Assembly (NCBI GenBank): GCA_029168955.1
Contig: JAPDOI010000133.1
Location: 497,001-561,000 of the forward strand
DNA length: 64,000 nucleotides
Direction: 5' to 3'
Origin: Aplectana chamaeleonis
Lineage: Eukaryota; Nematoda; Chromadorea; Rhabditida; Cosmocercidae
The notes beneath the pieces were generated by a model. It was not told the origin of the DNA. It was given only the letters and a program-made list of their open reading frames with translations, and ran no database searches. This document shows, piece after piece, positions 1-11,712 of this stretch. The position numbers and the translations under genes are program-made. The first letter of the stretch is position 1. Every line of letters begins with the position of its first letter.

Positions 1-87
1 ATATGTGTGTGGTTCGAAATAATGACGCTAATAGGCTCTTATGGTCTTTGCTGGAAAGATCACGTCTTCGAAAGCGTCAGAAACGAC

Positions 88-326
88 TCAGGCGATTCTG
101 GGCCCGGAACCACCTGACAGTTTGGCTCGTGTTCCCAATCTGCGAGTCATCTACTGTTGCTCTCAGGGCCACTACTGTTGCTCTCCGGACCACTGCTGTT
201 GCTGTCCGGGCTGCTCCGGTTGGCACGAAGAGCAACAGCAGTTGCCTGGGCATCGAGAGAACGAGCCGAACTGTCAGGCGGCTCCGACTCCTGTTCGGTG
301 CGGCTCGGGGCCGTGAATCGCCTGAG
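88..326. mobile_element. MITE with TCAGGCGATT termini, copy 1
   Basis: Terminal inverted repeats begin TCAGGCGATTC and end GAATCGCCTGA, and the complementarity continues inward through the GGCTCG-rich arms. The middle holds a short tandem motif, GTTGCTGTCCGGGCC, in degenerate copies. The same arrangement recurs at 17662-18213, which supports a dispersed non-autonomous element. An ORF of 111 codons overlaps it but is made of element sequence, so I do not call it a gene. Bases 327-879 to its right are AT-rich, without a convincing ORF. Confidence 0.7.
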
Positions 327-879
327 GAGCTAGAATGACCGCATTCGAGTACTAGGTTTGAGGGTGTCTGTACTGAAGGTGGGGCACACTATGTTTTACT
401 TTTCATCTGAAACGAATGTTTTGTATTTTATAGAACCATTTTCGAGCGTATGGTCCGAATATGTCCTTCCCAGCGGCCTAAAGCCACTCTGAAAAGGTTT
501 TAAACGTTTTCGCCCTGATTTTCTTACCCGATTCACCTTCCGAAACACGCAGTAACATTTCTAAAATCTGGAAACGGACTTCATAATAGTGTTAAGCTCC
601 CAAAAAAAGCCCTCTGGGCGAATATTGGGTGAACGGTCATTCATCAAACTCATATGATTGCATCTAATTTATATGATGTAATTTTGAAAATTTCTACAAA
701 TTTTATCATCCTACGTATAATATAAAAATATTATACATACAATTCAGAAAAGGAACCAAAAGAAGTATTTTTTCTTTAATTAGCATAGTTTTGATGTTTT
801 TTTGAGCAGCTAGTGCTGTCTATGGTATGGTATATGGTCACAAGATATCACAAGGTTGCTGAGCTGAACACAAAACTTA

Positions 880-951
880 GGTGTCAGGCAGGAATCGAAC
901 CCGCATGACATCGCTCTCCAGGCGGGAGTGTTACCATAACACTACCGACAC
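880..951 (-). tRNA. tRNA-like sequence, probably a pseudogene or tRNA-derived repeat
   Basis: On the minus strand 72 nt fold as a cloverleaf. The acceptor stem GTGTCGG/CTGACAC has 7 pairs, the D stem is GTGT/ACAC with GG in the loop, and the T arm GCGGG-TTCGATT-CCTGC contains a perfect B box. The anticodon stem has only three pairs (CGC/GCG). The loop CTGGAGA would give anticodon GGA (Ser), but there is no long variable arm as a real tRNA-Ser needs. I therefore see a tRNA-shaped but probably non-functional sequence. It sits directly outside the left end of the large inverted repeat. Confidence 0.45.
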
Positions 952-956
952 TCTCC

Positions 957-2677
957 AAAAAATGAAAAGAAGTCGCTTGTAACATAAAATGTCGAAAGCA
1001 AGTTAATTGTAACATATCTGAGCCGATGTAAGTTATTTGCGACTTATCTCAGGTCATTTAAGTTACATGTAACAAATCGACGGGATACTGCATGCGGTGG
1101 GCCTCCGATATATTACATGTAACTTAAATGACTTGAGATAAGTCGCAAGTAACTTACATCAGCTTAGATATGTTACAAGTAACTTGTTTTCGGTTTCTGA
1201 GAGGATATTGTGTGCAGTGCGCCTCCGATATGTTACATGTAACTTAAATGGCACAATATAAGTCGCAAGTAACTTAAATTGGTCAAGAAGTTAATTTCAA
1301 GGTTGATGTACGACGCACTCGCGGAGTCAGGCTTACGACTTGCGTTGCTGTTGGTTGAATTACCCAATTTTGAGGTATTTGACCCCACACCAGCAGGGAA
1401 GGCCCTGCACGGCATTTTTTTTGGCGTAGTGTGGCCTGGGACACGCCCTCTGCGTCGCGTGTCTCTGTGTCACGTGATGGCCACCCATGGTGAAAATTCA
1501 AATGTAAGTTACATGTAACATAAGCGTAACTTACTTGTAATATAAATTTAAGTTACATGTAATATAAATGTATGTTACATGTAATATAAATGTAAGTTAC
1601 TTGAGACATTCAAGTAAGTTACATTTATATTACAAGTAACTTGTTTTGACTTTTCTGAGCTGTTCTGCGATCCTCAGCTAATTGGCACATGAAGTGTATT
1701 GGCGCAACAGCAATCACCTGATTAGAATGGTATTTTGGACTTATACGAGTCTTTGGTTAAGCGTTCAATTATATGTATCAATTAGGGAGTGCCGAATGCG
1801 TTTAGGATGAATGTTTGAGTTTTCGCCTACTCAGAAAAATCGAAAAAGTTACTTGTAATATATGGTTAGATCCGCGGCCTGTGTCCTCAAGAAAAAACGT
1901 GTAAATTCAAACCGCGGCTGGCGTGGCGGTTTAAATCTCAATCTCCGAGAATCGAACCGCCGCGCCGGCCGCGGTTTGAATTTAAACGTTTTTTCTTGAG
2001 GACACAGGCCACGGACCTAACTATAAATCTAACTTACTTGAATGTCTCAATTAACTTACATTTATATTACATGTAACTTAAATTTATATTACGTGTGAGT
2101 TAAACTTATGTTACATGTAACTTACATTTATATTTTCACTATGGGTGGCCATCACATGACGCAGACGACACGCGACGCAGAGAGCGCATCCCAGACCACA
2201 CACTACGCAAAAAAATACTGTGCTGGGCCTTCCCTGCTGGTGTGGGGTCAAGTACCTCAAACCTAGGTAATTGAACCAACAGCAACGCCTGTCGTAAGCC
2301 TGACTCCGTGAGTGCGTCGTACATACCCCTTGGAAATATCTTCTCGGCCGATTCAAGTTACTTGCGACTTATAATGTACCATTTAAGTTACATGTAATAT
2401 ATCGGAGGCGCACTGCACACAGTGTCCTATCAGAAATCGAAAACAAGTTATTTGTAACATATCTGAGCCTATGTAAGTTACTTGCGACCTATCTCAGGTC
2501 ATTTAAGATACATGTAACATATCGGAGGTGCACCGCACGCAGTATCCGGCCGATATGTTACATGTTACTTAAATGATCTGAGATAAGTCGCAAGTAACTT
2601 ACATCGGCTCAGATATTTCACAAGTAACTTGTTTGCGCCCTTTTATGTTACTAGTAACTTGTTTTCATTTTTCTGAG
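957..2677. repeat. Large fold-back element, arms of about 0.7-0.85 kb
   Basis: The segment from about 957 to 1655 is the reverse complement of about 1826-2677, with some divergence. Both outer ends read like AAAATGAAAA(G/C)AAGT and both inner ends contain CTCAGAAAA. Each arm is itself built from inverted copies of short motifs such as AAGTTACATGTAAC and GCAAGTAACTTACATC. The arms share an ORF-like stretch (+ near 1309-1500, - near 2139-2330; shared start MYDAL, shared DPTPAGKA). That follows from the symmetry and is not evidence of a gene. The right arm is interrupted by a MITE at 1863-2022. Confidence 0.8.
1863..2022. mobile_element. MITE with GGTTAG..CTAACT termini, inserted in the fold-back arm
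   Basis: The left end GGTTAGATCCGCGGCC is inverted as GGCCACGGACCTAACT at the right end. The arms continue with TGTCCTCAAGAAAAAACG and then GC-rich CCGCGGCTGGC segments. In the opposite arm of the surrounding inverted repeat the sequence runs uninterrupted from TTGTAATATA into AATGTAAC, which gives an empty site and suggests TA-type target duplication. Related copies lie at 12263-12457, 13852-14058 and 16633-16755. Confidence 0.75.
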
Positions 2678-2679
2678 TA

Positions 2680-4264
2680 AAACATGGCCGCGGTGGTTTT
2701 TTGGGTTGCTGATCACGAATCTGAGGTTTATGAGTCCTTTTCCGAAGTTTAAAAGTCACTTCATTCAAAGCTTTCCATGGGGGAAAAATTTTTAGACCAA
2801 AACGTGACCTTCTAAGATTTCCGGAATGGTACGGTGGATGCTTCTCTTTGAGGGCTAATTGGAGTGCTCAACACGAATCCGAGCTCCGTTTATTGATTTT
2901 GACAGCTTACAGTAGATCACGGTGGGTGTACGGTACTTTGATAAAAATCGCAGATTTGACTCCAATTTTCTATGTGATGGTTACTCTGAGAGTTTCGGCT
3001 CCTGGTGGGCTACTTCCCGGCTATTGCGCGGAATTTCAACAAACGGTCAAGAGGAAGCCGAGAAATAGCCGAGATGTAACCGAGAAATAACGAGATTTAA
3101 CCAAAAGTAACCAAGATGCAACCGTCACCGAATCGCCGAGCCACCATCCGGGGCCGCTCGGTCGCGTCGCTCTGCACAGCGACAGTGTCAGCGACAGGCT
3201 TCGGCACATTTGCAGTATGTCAGCCCCCTCGACACGTCGCTGCGACAGACGCTCGATAACCGTTCCTGTTGCTTCGCTGCGGGTCCCGCCACGATTTGTT
3301 CTAGATTGCATGCCTATCGCTCTTGACAGCGACAAAGTATACCAAACCCCTTAGGCGTCGTCTATACTTCCGCCGCCGAATGGCGCGGTAAAGCGCACTC
3401 TTATGGTATTGACCATGAAAAGTCGTCACACGCCGACTGCATTCAACTACCACCATTTTAACCGTTTTTTTTTAAATATTTAATATTTTAAAAAAATTTC
3501 AATAATATTTTTGAGATGCTTCTTCCCGCATTATAAACGAAATCATGCACCATGAAAGCCAATATCAGAGTCTTACCATGAGTAGTATTTGAGTATTAGT
3601 TCCATACTAAAAACCCCCATATTTTAAAAGTCTCCTGCATCTCAAACGTTCTATGCGGTAGGAAAGCGCGCGCTCTTTGCGTCCATGGCCCCGCCCTTGT
3701 CGAACAAACGTGCGTCCCTTGCGAACGATGCCCCGCCCAGCTTCTTCCGCCCGTTTTTGATTGATTCAGTGAATGAATCATCAATCTATCATCTTATTGT
3801 GAGGCTCTTTCTGCATATTTTGTTTATAATCTTATGAATCCTATAGAATTCTTTATTTTCCAGTGATATACACCTGTTTTACCACTGAAACGCTGAAAAT
3901 TCACCAAGAAAAGTCCATTTTCATGATTTCATCGTGGTTTTTGCGATTGATTTCATCGGTTTTCGCATTTCTTCAGTGTTCTTTATTCAGGGGAGAGTTC
4001 CAGTTGGACTCCAGATTTACCAACGTATGTTATTTTTGGATTTTCTCGTGGTGTCCACCCGCATGTTAAGAAATTGTTGTGCTTGTATACTTATCAAATT
4101 TTGTTAGCTTTATCTTCCCAATGCGGCTATCGAGTTAACTGCATGTGTGGCATCTTTGAACATATTTTTTGAAGCTTTTCGGCCTAAATCACGTTGTTTA
4201 GGTCCCTGTGCTCAACAGCACGACCTCACCAAAGTAGCTGAAACTGGGTCAAGGCGATAGCACT
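2680..4264. other. Upstream region of CHMP1 without a recognised gene
   Basis: This 1.6 kb holds scattered fragments of the dispersed GCTGA-ACACGAATCTGAGGT repeat (near 2710-3000) and a CG-rich stretch with repeated GCGACAG motifs (3150-3340). A half copy of the GCCGCC..GGCGCGG fold-back also seen at 11.7 kb lies near 3360-3400. I see no ORF with family resemblance. The CHMP1 promoter presumably lies in the last few hundred bases, but no specific site can be pointed to. Confidence 0.4.
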
Positions 4265-7200
4265 ATGTCACTCGACAGTGAGTTTATACTTTGATTAAAG
4301 ATTTTAGTATAAATCGCCTTTTTAGAGCATTTGTTCGAGTTGAAATTTGCTGCAAAACAGCTGGAGAAGAGCGCACAACGATGTGAGAAGCAGGAAAAGG
4401 TCGAGAAAGACAAACTCACCGCCGCTATCAAGGTGATTTGCTTTGTTTCTTGGATGTTACTGTGCTTCTCGAGGTCAAAGTCCGGTCCGCAATTACGTCT
4501 CGGGACGCTTTGCGGCCGCACTCGCTCGAGTCATTCGAGTTCCCAGCGCCAAACCCGACTCGACATGTCTTTTCAATACAGTTTTTAAAAAATTGGTTTT
4601 CAGTATCCAAAACCCACCTAGAGTCAACAGATCAGCAATAGAGTGGAATTTTGAGCTACTTCTTCTTTGAGTTTTTCAGGTTTCTAGGAAAGTTTCCCTA
4701 ACATTTGGTTCTTTAGATCATGAATCTCTGGAGACCGTCCCTCTCCTCCACACTTTTAGATTTTAATACAAGCGCTAGCACGCCGTTCTTCGTTGCATGG
4801 GCTAGTGTACATTGGCATGTCGTAGGCGTGCGCTAGTCGCCGGGCATGGCCCGTCTCTTGTAGCGTTGTAGGGTAACAATGTATAACTGCCGTCTTCGCC
4901 TCACGTTCAGGGGATTTAGGAAGACAGTCTTGCACTGAGCATTTAGCAGTACAGAAATGGAGACTATACGGAGATTTCCCCCTACGACGTTCCAATAGAC
5001 GCGCTACGACGACGCGCCAATGTTCGCTGCGCCACCCCACTAACGGCGAGATTGCGAATTCGATTTCAATGGTTTTTTCTTCAGAAAGGCAACATGGAGG
5101 TGGCCCAAGTTCACGCTGAGAATGCGATTCGTAAGAAGAACGAGGCGGTGAACTATATTCGTATGGCAGCTCGAATAGATGCGGTAGCTGCTCGGGTACA
5201 AACCGCTGCCACACAGGTTTCTCATCGATTTTTTTTCTCAGTTTCAATTTATCTGCCTCAATATGACCTGTAACTATGAAATGCGGGGCCGGAATATGAT
5301 TATAGCCTCATACTCTTTTTTCTTAAAGAAACGAGTCACAAGTGCCATGAGTGGTGTGGTGAAGGCGATGGAAAGCGCTATGAAGACGATGAACCTGGAG
5401 AAGGTGTGTTGCTTTTTTTTTCTTTTTTTTCTCTAGCTCTTGTCTCTCTTCCAGGGACGAGCAGATTTTTTCTCTCGATTTAAGGAACTAGGGGGCGGAT
5501 CGACCATTTCATTTCGTATGTGGAAGGTTCGTATGTGGAGGCTGCCGAGATGTCGTACGTTCGTGCCGTGGCAGTGTGGAGGAAAGAAGATCACCTCCGT
5601 GCAAACCGACGTCAATCCCTCCGCGGAGAGGGTTTTTGTCATGGGAGAGGTGCGGGCTGGCTGCAGCTCTCCTGAGGATTCTTCTACAAATGGCCGGCGT
5701 CGAAAGGAATCCAGGACCCGCGAAGAAGAAGAAGTACCCATGTGCCACATGCGGCAGAGATGTCAATTGGTATGGAACCAGCGTCCAATGTTTTGGATGC
5801 GAAAGGTGGGTGCACTTCTCTTGTTCGGGTCTCAGTTCTGTGAGGCACCACGATTCTTCCTTTCGTTGTATTGTGTGCTCCGCCTCCAGTAACTCAAATT
5901 CCTCATCTACCAACCGCCCCCTATCTATTGTACACATCAATCTAAACGGCCTTCGGACCAAGCTTTCTGAATTATCTCTCTTTGCCCGTACTCATCACCC
6001 GGATGTTATCATGGTCCAGGAGACCAAACTCTCTCCCTCTGCTACCTCTAGACATCCAAACATCCCGGGCTATACTGCATATCATACTCCCAGGTCATCT
6101 CAAGGAGGCGGAGTCTCTACTTTTGTTCTGTCCTCTCTTCCCTCTCACATTATTCCAAACACTCCAGTGGATGGCACTCTCGAGTACATCCCCATCCATC
6201 TACCTCTTAAAAACACCACTTTCTCTTTTTAATATATATATCCCTCCTTCTTCCTCTTGTCCCTCAACATACAATCCTATCCCCTTCTCAAGCAGCTGTA
6301 TGACTGCTCTCTTTCTCCCTCAATTGTCTTTGCGGGTGACTTCAATGCGCACACGTTCTGCTCGTCGCTTGATTCTGATGCTAGAGGAGGTGACGTCGAA
6401 GAATGGGCGGAGGAGTGCGATCTGGTTATCTTAAACGATGGCCAGCCCACTCGTCTCCCTGCCAACGGCCGATCATCTAGCCCAGACATCTCCTCGTCTC
6501 TTCCAATCTCTCTAATGCCTGCTCTTGGTCGACATCCACAACTCTTTCCAGCGATCACATCCCTGTCTTTGTCGATATTGATCTCTCTAACTCTCTTGCT
6601 CCCTATACAGGTGTTCGTCATCGTTCTTATCTTAATTTAGGCCTTGCAGACTGGAGCCTGTTTAGGGAGGTTGCGCTCCGCCAAGCGGCTGATTATCCGT
6701 GGAATGGCGATGTACACCAGAAGGAGCGCCACCTATCTGATGCTATCTTGAAGGCTATGAAAGCTGCGATCCCTGAAGGCCGCGTTAAGACCTTCTTTCC
6801 CAATGTCACCAGGGAAACACTGCAGAAGATAAGGACAAGGGACGCAAAGAGAGCCGCAAATCATCTTGACCCAGACATCGCTGCGCTGGATGATGAGATC
6901 AGGAAGGACCTTGACAGGCACAAGAAGGAAACTTGGGAAAAGTTCACTGAGAAGATGAACTTCAGAAATGATGCAGCAGCAACGTGGAAGGCCTTGAAAA
7001 GGATCTCCGGAAAGTTCACCTCCGCCGACAATTCCACGATTGAGTTTGAAGATGGAGTCTTCAAATCAGGGAAGGAGGCAGCAAATGCTCTTGGGAAGCA
7101 TTTTTTCATCACTAGAACCAAAAGAGAGAAACAGAACAGAATAACTGTACGGGAACTCTGTAAGTTGCCTCTCATGGATGTAGATGATGCAGTCACGCCT

Positions 7201-10200
7201 GCACAGGTCGAGAAGGCGATAAAGGAGATGAGCAACTCGAAGGCATTAGGGCCAGACGGTTTGAGCCCTGCAGTCCTGAAGAGACTGCCCAGCGAACTAC
7301 TGCCCTTTATTGCTGACGTCATAAATACATCGTTTCGTACATGCATTTTACCCCAAAATTGGAAAGTGGCTCGTGTTATTCCACTGCCGAAGCCGGAAAG
7401 TCACCATCCACGGCTAAAGGGTACCGGCCGATCATTCTGCTCTCACCCATCGCCAAAATTGCCGAAAAACTGGTTGTGGAGGAGCTTGCCGAGCATAACA
7501 GCCAACAGCAGCACCAACATGGTTTCCGTAAATTACATTCCACCACTACGGCCTTGTTGGAAATTGTGAGCTATGTGCTGGACGGCTTCAATGCCATCAA
7601 ACCCCAACGTACTGTTGGTGTAGCCCTCCACTTAACACAGGCATTTGAGACTGTCACTCTAGGCCTGGTATCAGAGAGTCTGTTGAAGTCCACCATCAAG
7701 CCATGGCAGAAGCGGTGGATAACTGCCTTCACTAAAGGACGTCGGGCAAATGTGCTATTCCAGGGACATGTTTCCAATAGCATCCCCATCGCCGCTGGTG
7801 TCCCTCAAGGAGGAGTTTTATCGCCTGCACTTTTCAGTTTATATCTAGAAGATCTGCCCGTTCCCCCTCAAGACATCAAAGGTCGTTGCATACGCGGATG
7901 ATATTACTATTCTGTGCCGAGATCGCGACATTAAGGTAGCCACCAGTAAGATCAATGACTACTTGATCGAGTTGAAATGTTTCTTCGATCGCAAAATGCT
8001 CACAGTCTCTGCCTCCAAATCGTCCGTCACCGTCTTTTCCACTGATAATGCAGAGCACAGTGCCCATCCTATGGTTAAATGGGACGAAACTCAATTGCAG
8101 GCCACCCGATTCCCCAAGCTGCTTGGACTCGTGTTGGATCCTTCGTTGAAGTTTCATAAGAACACTGAGCAGAAGCAAGCCACAGTGAAAACAAGACTCA
8201 ACGTCCTGCGTGCTCTCGGTGGAACGTCCTGGGGATGCAATAAAGAAACGATCCTGACCACGTATAAGGCTATTGTGCAACCCGCCTTGGAGTATGCTGC
8301 GCCAGTCTGGCAGCACATCGTGTCGGACACCTCTTGGTCCAAGCTGCAGCGCGTCCAAAATTGTGCTCTGCGAATTGCAACAGGCTGTTTAAAAGCTCTC
8401 CAATAGAGCACTTACATGCTGAAGCTCGCATATTGCCAGTTAGAGACCACTGCCAACTCCGGGCGCAACAAATGTACATTTACATCGTGAAGCAGCCGAA
8501 TCACCCTTTGCGAAGAGTGCTAAACCCGGTGAGAGAGATGTATCAGAAAGCCTTTCGCTGATGCTCCGTCGAAAGTAGATGTGCAGAGATGGACCGAAGC
8601 ACAACAAGAACGCCTCCGTCTCTTGCGCGCGGAGCATACCCGATTCGTGAACGAACACTTGAGCAGAGTTGCCATAAACCCCATCCTGGGAGTCGCACCT
8701 CCAAAGGTCTCCGAGACAGAGATGGAACTTGGCAGGCGTGCCAGGTGCACCCTTGCATCGTTACGCTGTGGACACTCCCCCATGCTTATGTCATACTTGC
8801 ATAGGATTGACAACAGCAAACCTGACGAGTGTCCTGATTGCGGTAGTCAAGGGCATACTACTACGCACCTGTTCAATTGCCCGAAAAGACCGACTACATT
8901 GACGACAATGGATCTGTGGACGAACCCAGTGCTAGTGGCCGAGTTTCTGAACCTATGACAGAACCCCTCTCTGTGGCTGCAAAGAAGAAGAAGAAGGTGG
9001 AAATTGAAACCTTAAAAACTGCGGAGATCCGCTGGTTCCCAAATTCTGCTCTATTAGTGGGGATATTTGTAATTTCGCGTCCTATTTTGAGGCGGATTTC
9101 CAAAAATCATCGGAATTCTGCCCAGCCCTGGTTCGTGCACTTCTGGGTTCCGATAAATCTATAGAATATGTAAGCATGAATTGCTCCTTCGTTCGATAGC
9201 TAAAATTGTAGGGCTCTCCGAAAAAAGTGACAGGCAGGTGTTTCGGAAGAGCGGAATGCCGCGTTTTGCTTTTTGAAATCAGTAGTTTCGTGCGTTTTTC
9301 GGGTTCCCCGTTCCGCTTTCTCAAAACCGTATAGATAGTAGCGGAGCGCGGGAATGTTGGGTGTATTGATATAGAAGCATCTAATGAATAATCTCCAAAA
9401 AATTCTACGTTTCGCGTCCCGAAAACCGCATTGTCGCGTATTTCTGGGCGCTTTGCACCCAGTTCCCCAAAATTCATATGTTCGAACCCCGACCTTGGCT
9501 CAAACATCTTTGTCAATGGCGTCTAAACACGTCCAGCTACGTGTGGGCCGAGTGCACATAATCGTAAGAGTTCTCGTATCTTTTGATGTACGAAACACCA
9601 TTGAAACGCAGTGGACATGAGTGGAGTAGACAGGTTTTCAAACAGCAGAAGTCGGGGTAACTCGTCCGTTTTTGTGTACTTGATCCACTTGTTTTTGGGG
9701 GGAAAACCTCAACAAAGCCTTGGCAGAAATCAAGAGCACCTTGAAAGCATCGAGACCGTATGGTTTTCGGCTGAACGTCTTTGAAACCCCGGCTTTTCCT
9801 GAAGGTAAGCCAATTCTGTTGGGACCGCGCGTAATGGGACGAGTGCGCACATAGGCTACGGAAATATCACAGCTTGAGGCGATTTTTAAAAAAACTGGAA
9901 TCGGGCCTCATATTTTTGACCAGCTCTTCAAGCCTTAAGGCAATTTTCTATGGAATTCAAAAAAAACTCTAGTTGGAAAGAATAGTTCAGGCCTCCTTTT
10001 TGGAAGTTATGAATTCGACAAATTCATGCCATAATCGCCTAAAAGGCGCTGGTCGCGAAAATCAGGTTCATTTCGATTTTTTGACACTGGTTAATTGAAT
10101 CTTGTCAGGCAATGTCTGACAAGGGAATGACTTTTAGTCAGCGTGGCCATTCCGGATGAAATGTACTGTTCTAGAACCGTTTTCTGCGTAGAATCCGATT

Positions 10201-11587
10201 GAGATCTTCGCAGCTGCCCAAAACCACTGTGAAAAAAGTTATACGCGTTTTTCAAAGCCTGGCGTAGAGATAAGGGTACTCCGATGAAATTTTTTAGGGT
10301 GTTTTGAAAAAATTTCGAATTCGTCTCAAAACTTGTAAACAGGGGTAGTCTAGGGTGCTGAACGCAAATATGAAGCCCGTTTGTCGAAATTCTGAACATT
10401 ACTTTAGGTTACGGTAGGTGTTATGCCACTAAGGGGGCAAAACCTACGTTAGTATTTTGAAAAACGAGAAATGGACATTAAAATCGCATTCACCACCGCG
10501 AGTATCCCCCGCAAACTAATTTTTAGCCAAATCTGAGACTTTGACCGAACTACCGTGTACCCACCGTAATCCGTCAAAAATCGATGAACGGACCTCAGAT
10601 TCGTGTTCAGCTCTCCAAATAATCCCTAGAGGAACAATTCGAGCAATATCTATCGTAGCACTCCGGAAATCGTCAAAAGCCGCGTTTTGCCCTCAAATTT
10701 CCCCCCGATTGGAGGCTTTGTACGAATTTGTTCGAAAACTTCGCAAGGTCGTCAAATAAGCCCCAGATTCGTGATCTGCGCTCCTAATAACCCACCTAAG
10801 AGGATTATAAGTCAAATGTGGAACATTTTTTGAAACACTACCGGAGCCTTGTAAGTGGTCTAAATAAACGCTTAACCGAAAATTCGTAAGTCGAAAACGC
10901 TATCAGTCTGGACAAAGTTTGGGAAATGTTCCTTCACCCAAACTTTGCCTGGGAGGGTAGTTTTGGGCGCTGAACACGATCACGAGGTCCGTTTCGGATT
11001 CTCGTAAAAATCATGCGCTTTTTGGAGGGTACAGTAGGTACGAAAATCAGAGAAAAAACGCCTATAACTTCTTTCAGAGTGATTCTAGGCAGCTGCGATT
11101 GGCATATTCTGACTTTTTGTCCGAAAATGGTTCTAGAAAAGTACATTTCATTTGGAATGGTTACTATGACTTATAGTGGTTCCTCTGTGCAGCCTCAAAC
11201 TGTGAGGGAGCATGAGCTTTTGAGCCGCATCCATGGATAATGGTTTCAGGTTCAACAGCTAATGGACCGTTTTGAGCGTGACTTTGAGAATCTTGATGTC
11301 CATACGGCCACAATGGAGCGCACTATGGACGGAACCACGGTGCTGAATGCGCCCAAATCACAAGTGGACGCTCTTATTGCGGAGGCGGCGGACAAGGCCG
11401 GGTATGCTGAGTTTGATTAGCTTATGTTGGATTTTAAAAATATTATTGTCAAAACAAACACATTTTCAGTATCGAACTGAACGCGGAGTTACCGTCGAAT
11501 GTCCCGTCAACCGTGCCAGTCGGTGCGCAATCCGTTGCCGATGACTCTGACCTTACCCAACGCCTGGCCGCGCTTCGAAATATGTAG
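4265..11587 (+). CDS. did-2: ESCRT-III subunit CHMP1 (DID-2/Vps46 homologue)
   Basis: CHMP1 is a cytosolic ESCRT-III protein that recruits Vps4 during multivesicular-body sorting and abscission. Six exons: 4265-4277, 4326-4432, 5085-5216, 5329-5403, 11250-11401 and 11470-11587, giving 198 aa (human CHMP1 is about 199). Exon 1 is only 13 nt (MSLD plus one base), followed by a 48-nt intron with GTGAGT/TTTTTAG. Joining it restores the family N-terminus [17 protein letters not shown]. The basic helical core ([23 protein letters not shown]) and the C-terminal MIM1 motif [12 protein letters not shown] are clear. All joins keep frame. Intron 4 is 5.8 kb and holds a non-LTR retrotransposon in the same orientation. 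The start was chosen because no other nearby ATG joins exon 2 in frame with the family sequence. Confidence 0.93.
5450..9000 (+). mobile_element. Decayed CR1/L2-like non-LTR retrotransposon with PHD finger, endonuclease and RT
   Basis: It lies inside CHMP1 intron 4; both ends are approximate. The ORF at 5576-6232 encodes a hydrophobic stretch, a 2A-like GVERNPGP (5696-5719), a C4HC3 PHD-type zinc finger (CATC..CFGC..H..C..CIVC) and the start of an exonuclease-endonuclease-phosphatase domain ([15 protein letters not shown]). The endonuclease continues after a frameshift (GDFNAH near 6340). Reverse transcriptase is spread over frames: [11 protein letters not shown] near 7240, KGYRPI near 7420, [10 protein letters not shown] near 7800 and YADD near 7890. 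Motif A has lost its aspartates (HLTQAFE in place of DLTKAFD). The 3' part has a CPDC..H..C zinc motif near 8830-8880. Several frameshifts make it inactive. A relative lies at 49.2-49.8 kb on the other strand. Confidence 0.88.
9000..9520. mobile_element. Degenerate relative of the 17.8-kb hAT-like MITE
   Basis: Immediately after the retrotransposon, this stretch repeats motifs such as TTTCGGA, GCGGAATGCCGCG, CGAAAACCGCATTGTCGCG and CGGGTTCCCCG, which also fill the hAT-like element at 17826-18130. A minus-strand translation contains the run DNAVFGTRN, mirrored by GNAVFGTRN at 17.9 kb. Termini and target duplications are not identifiable here, so it is a remnant. Confidence 0.45.
10330..11110. 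repeat. Cluster of a dispersed intronic repeat (GGGTGCTGAACACGAATC type)
   Basis: Several diverged copies of a unit containing 'gggtgctgaacacgaa', 'gaggtcc(g/a)tttgtcgatttt' and 'ggttacggtaggtg', in both orientations, lie near 10340-10430, 10540-10620, 10740-10800 and 10960-11050. The same unit occurs near 15310-15400, 15640-15790, 22040-22110, 43205-43270 and 52330-52400. No coding potential. Probably a SINE or MITE family. Confidence 0.6.
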
Positions 11588-11712
11588 AAAATTGCTTTAG
11601 GTTTACCGATTTTATGTGACTTCCGGGCTTTTCTTCATAGTTTGCCTCAACTTTCTGAGATATATAATATACTATAAATCTACTAGTTTTGTGACTCACA
11701 CCCGTATTCCTT

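Noticed and set aside
1..338. ORF from base 3
   Set aside because: Covers a MITE with inverted ends; no conserved protein.
1279..2356. Paired ORFs (MYDAL..SGLR..PTPAGKA) in both arms of the inverted repeat
   Set aside because: Similarity follows from the inverted repeat itself; the frames diverge after short runs and contain repeat motifs.
3036..3335. 99-codon minus-strand ORF in a CG-rich stretch
   Set aside because: Simple GCGACAG-type repetition; no family features.
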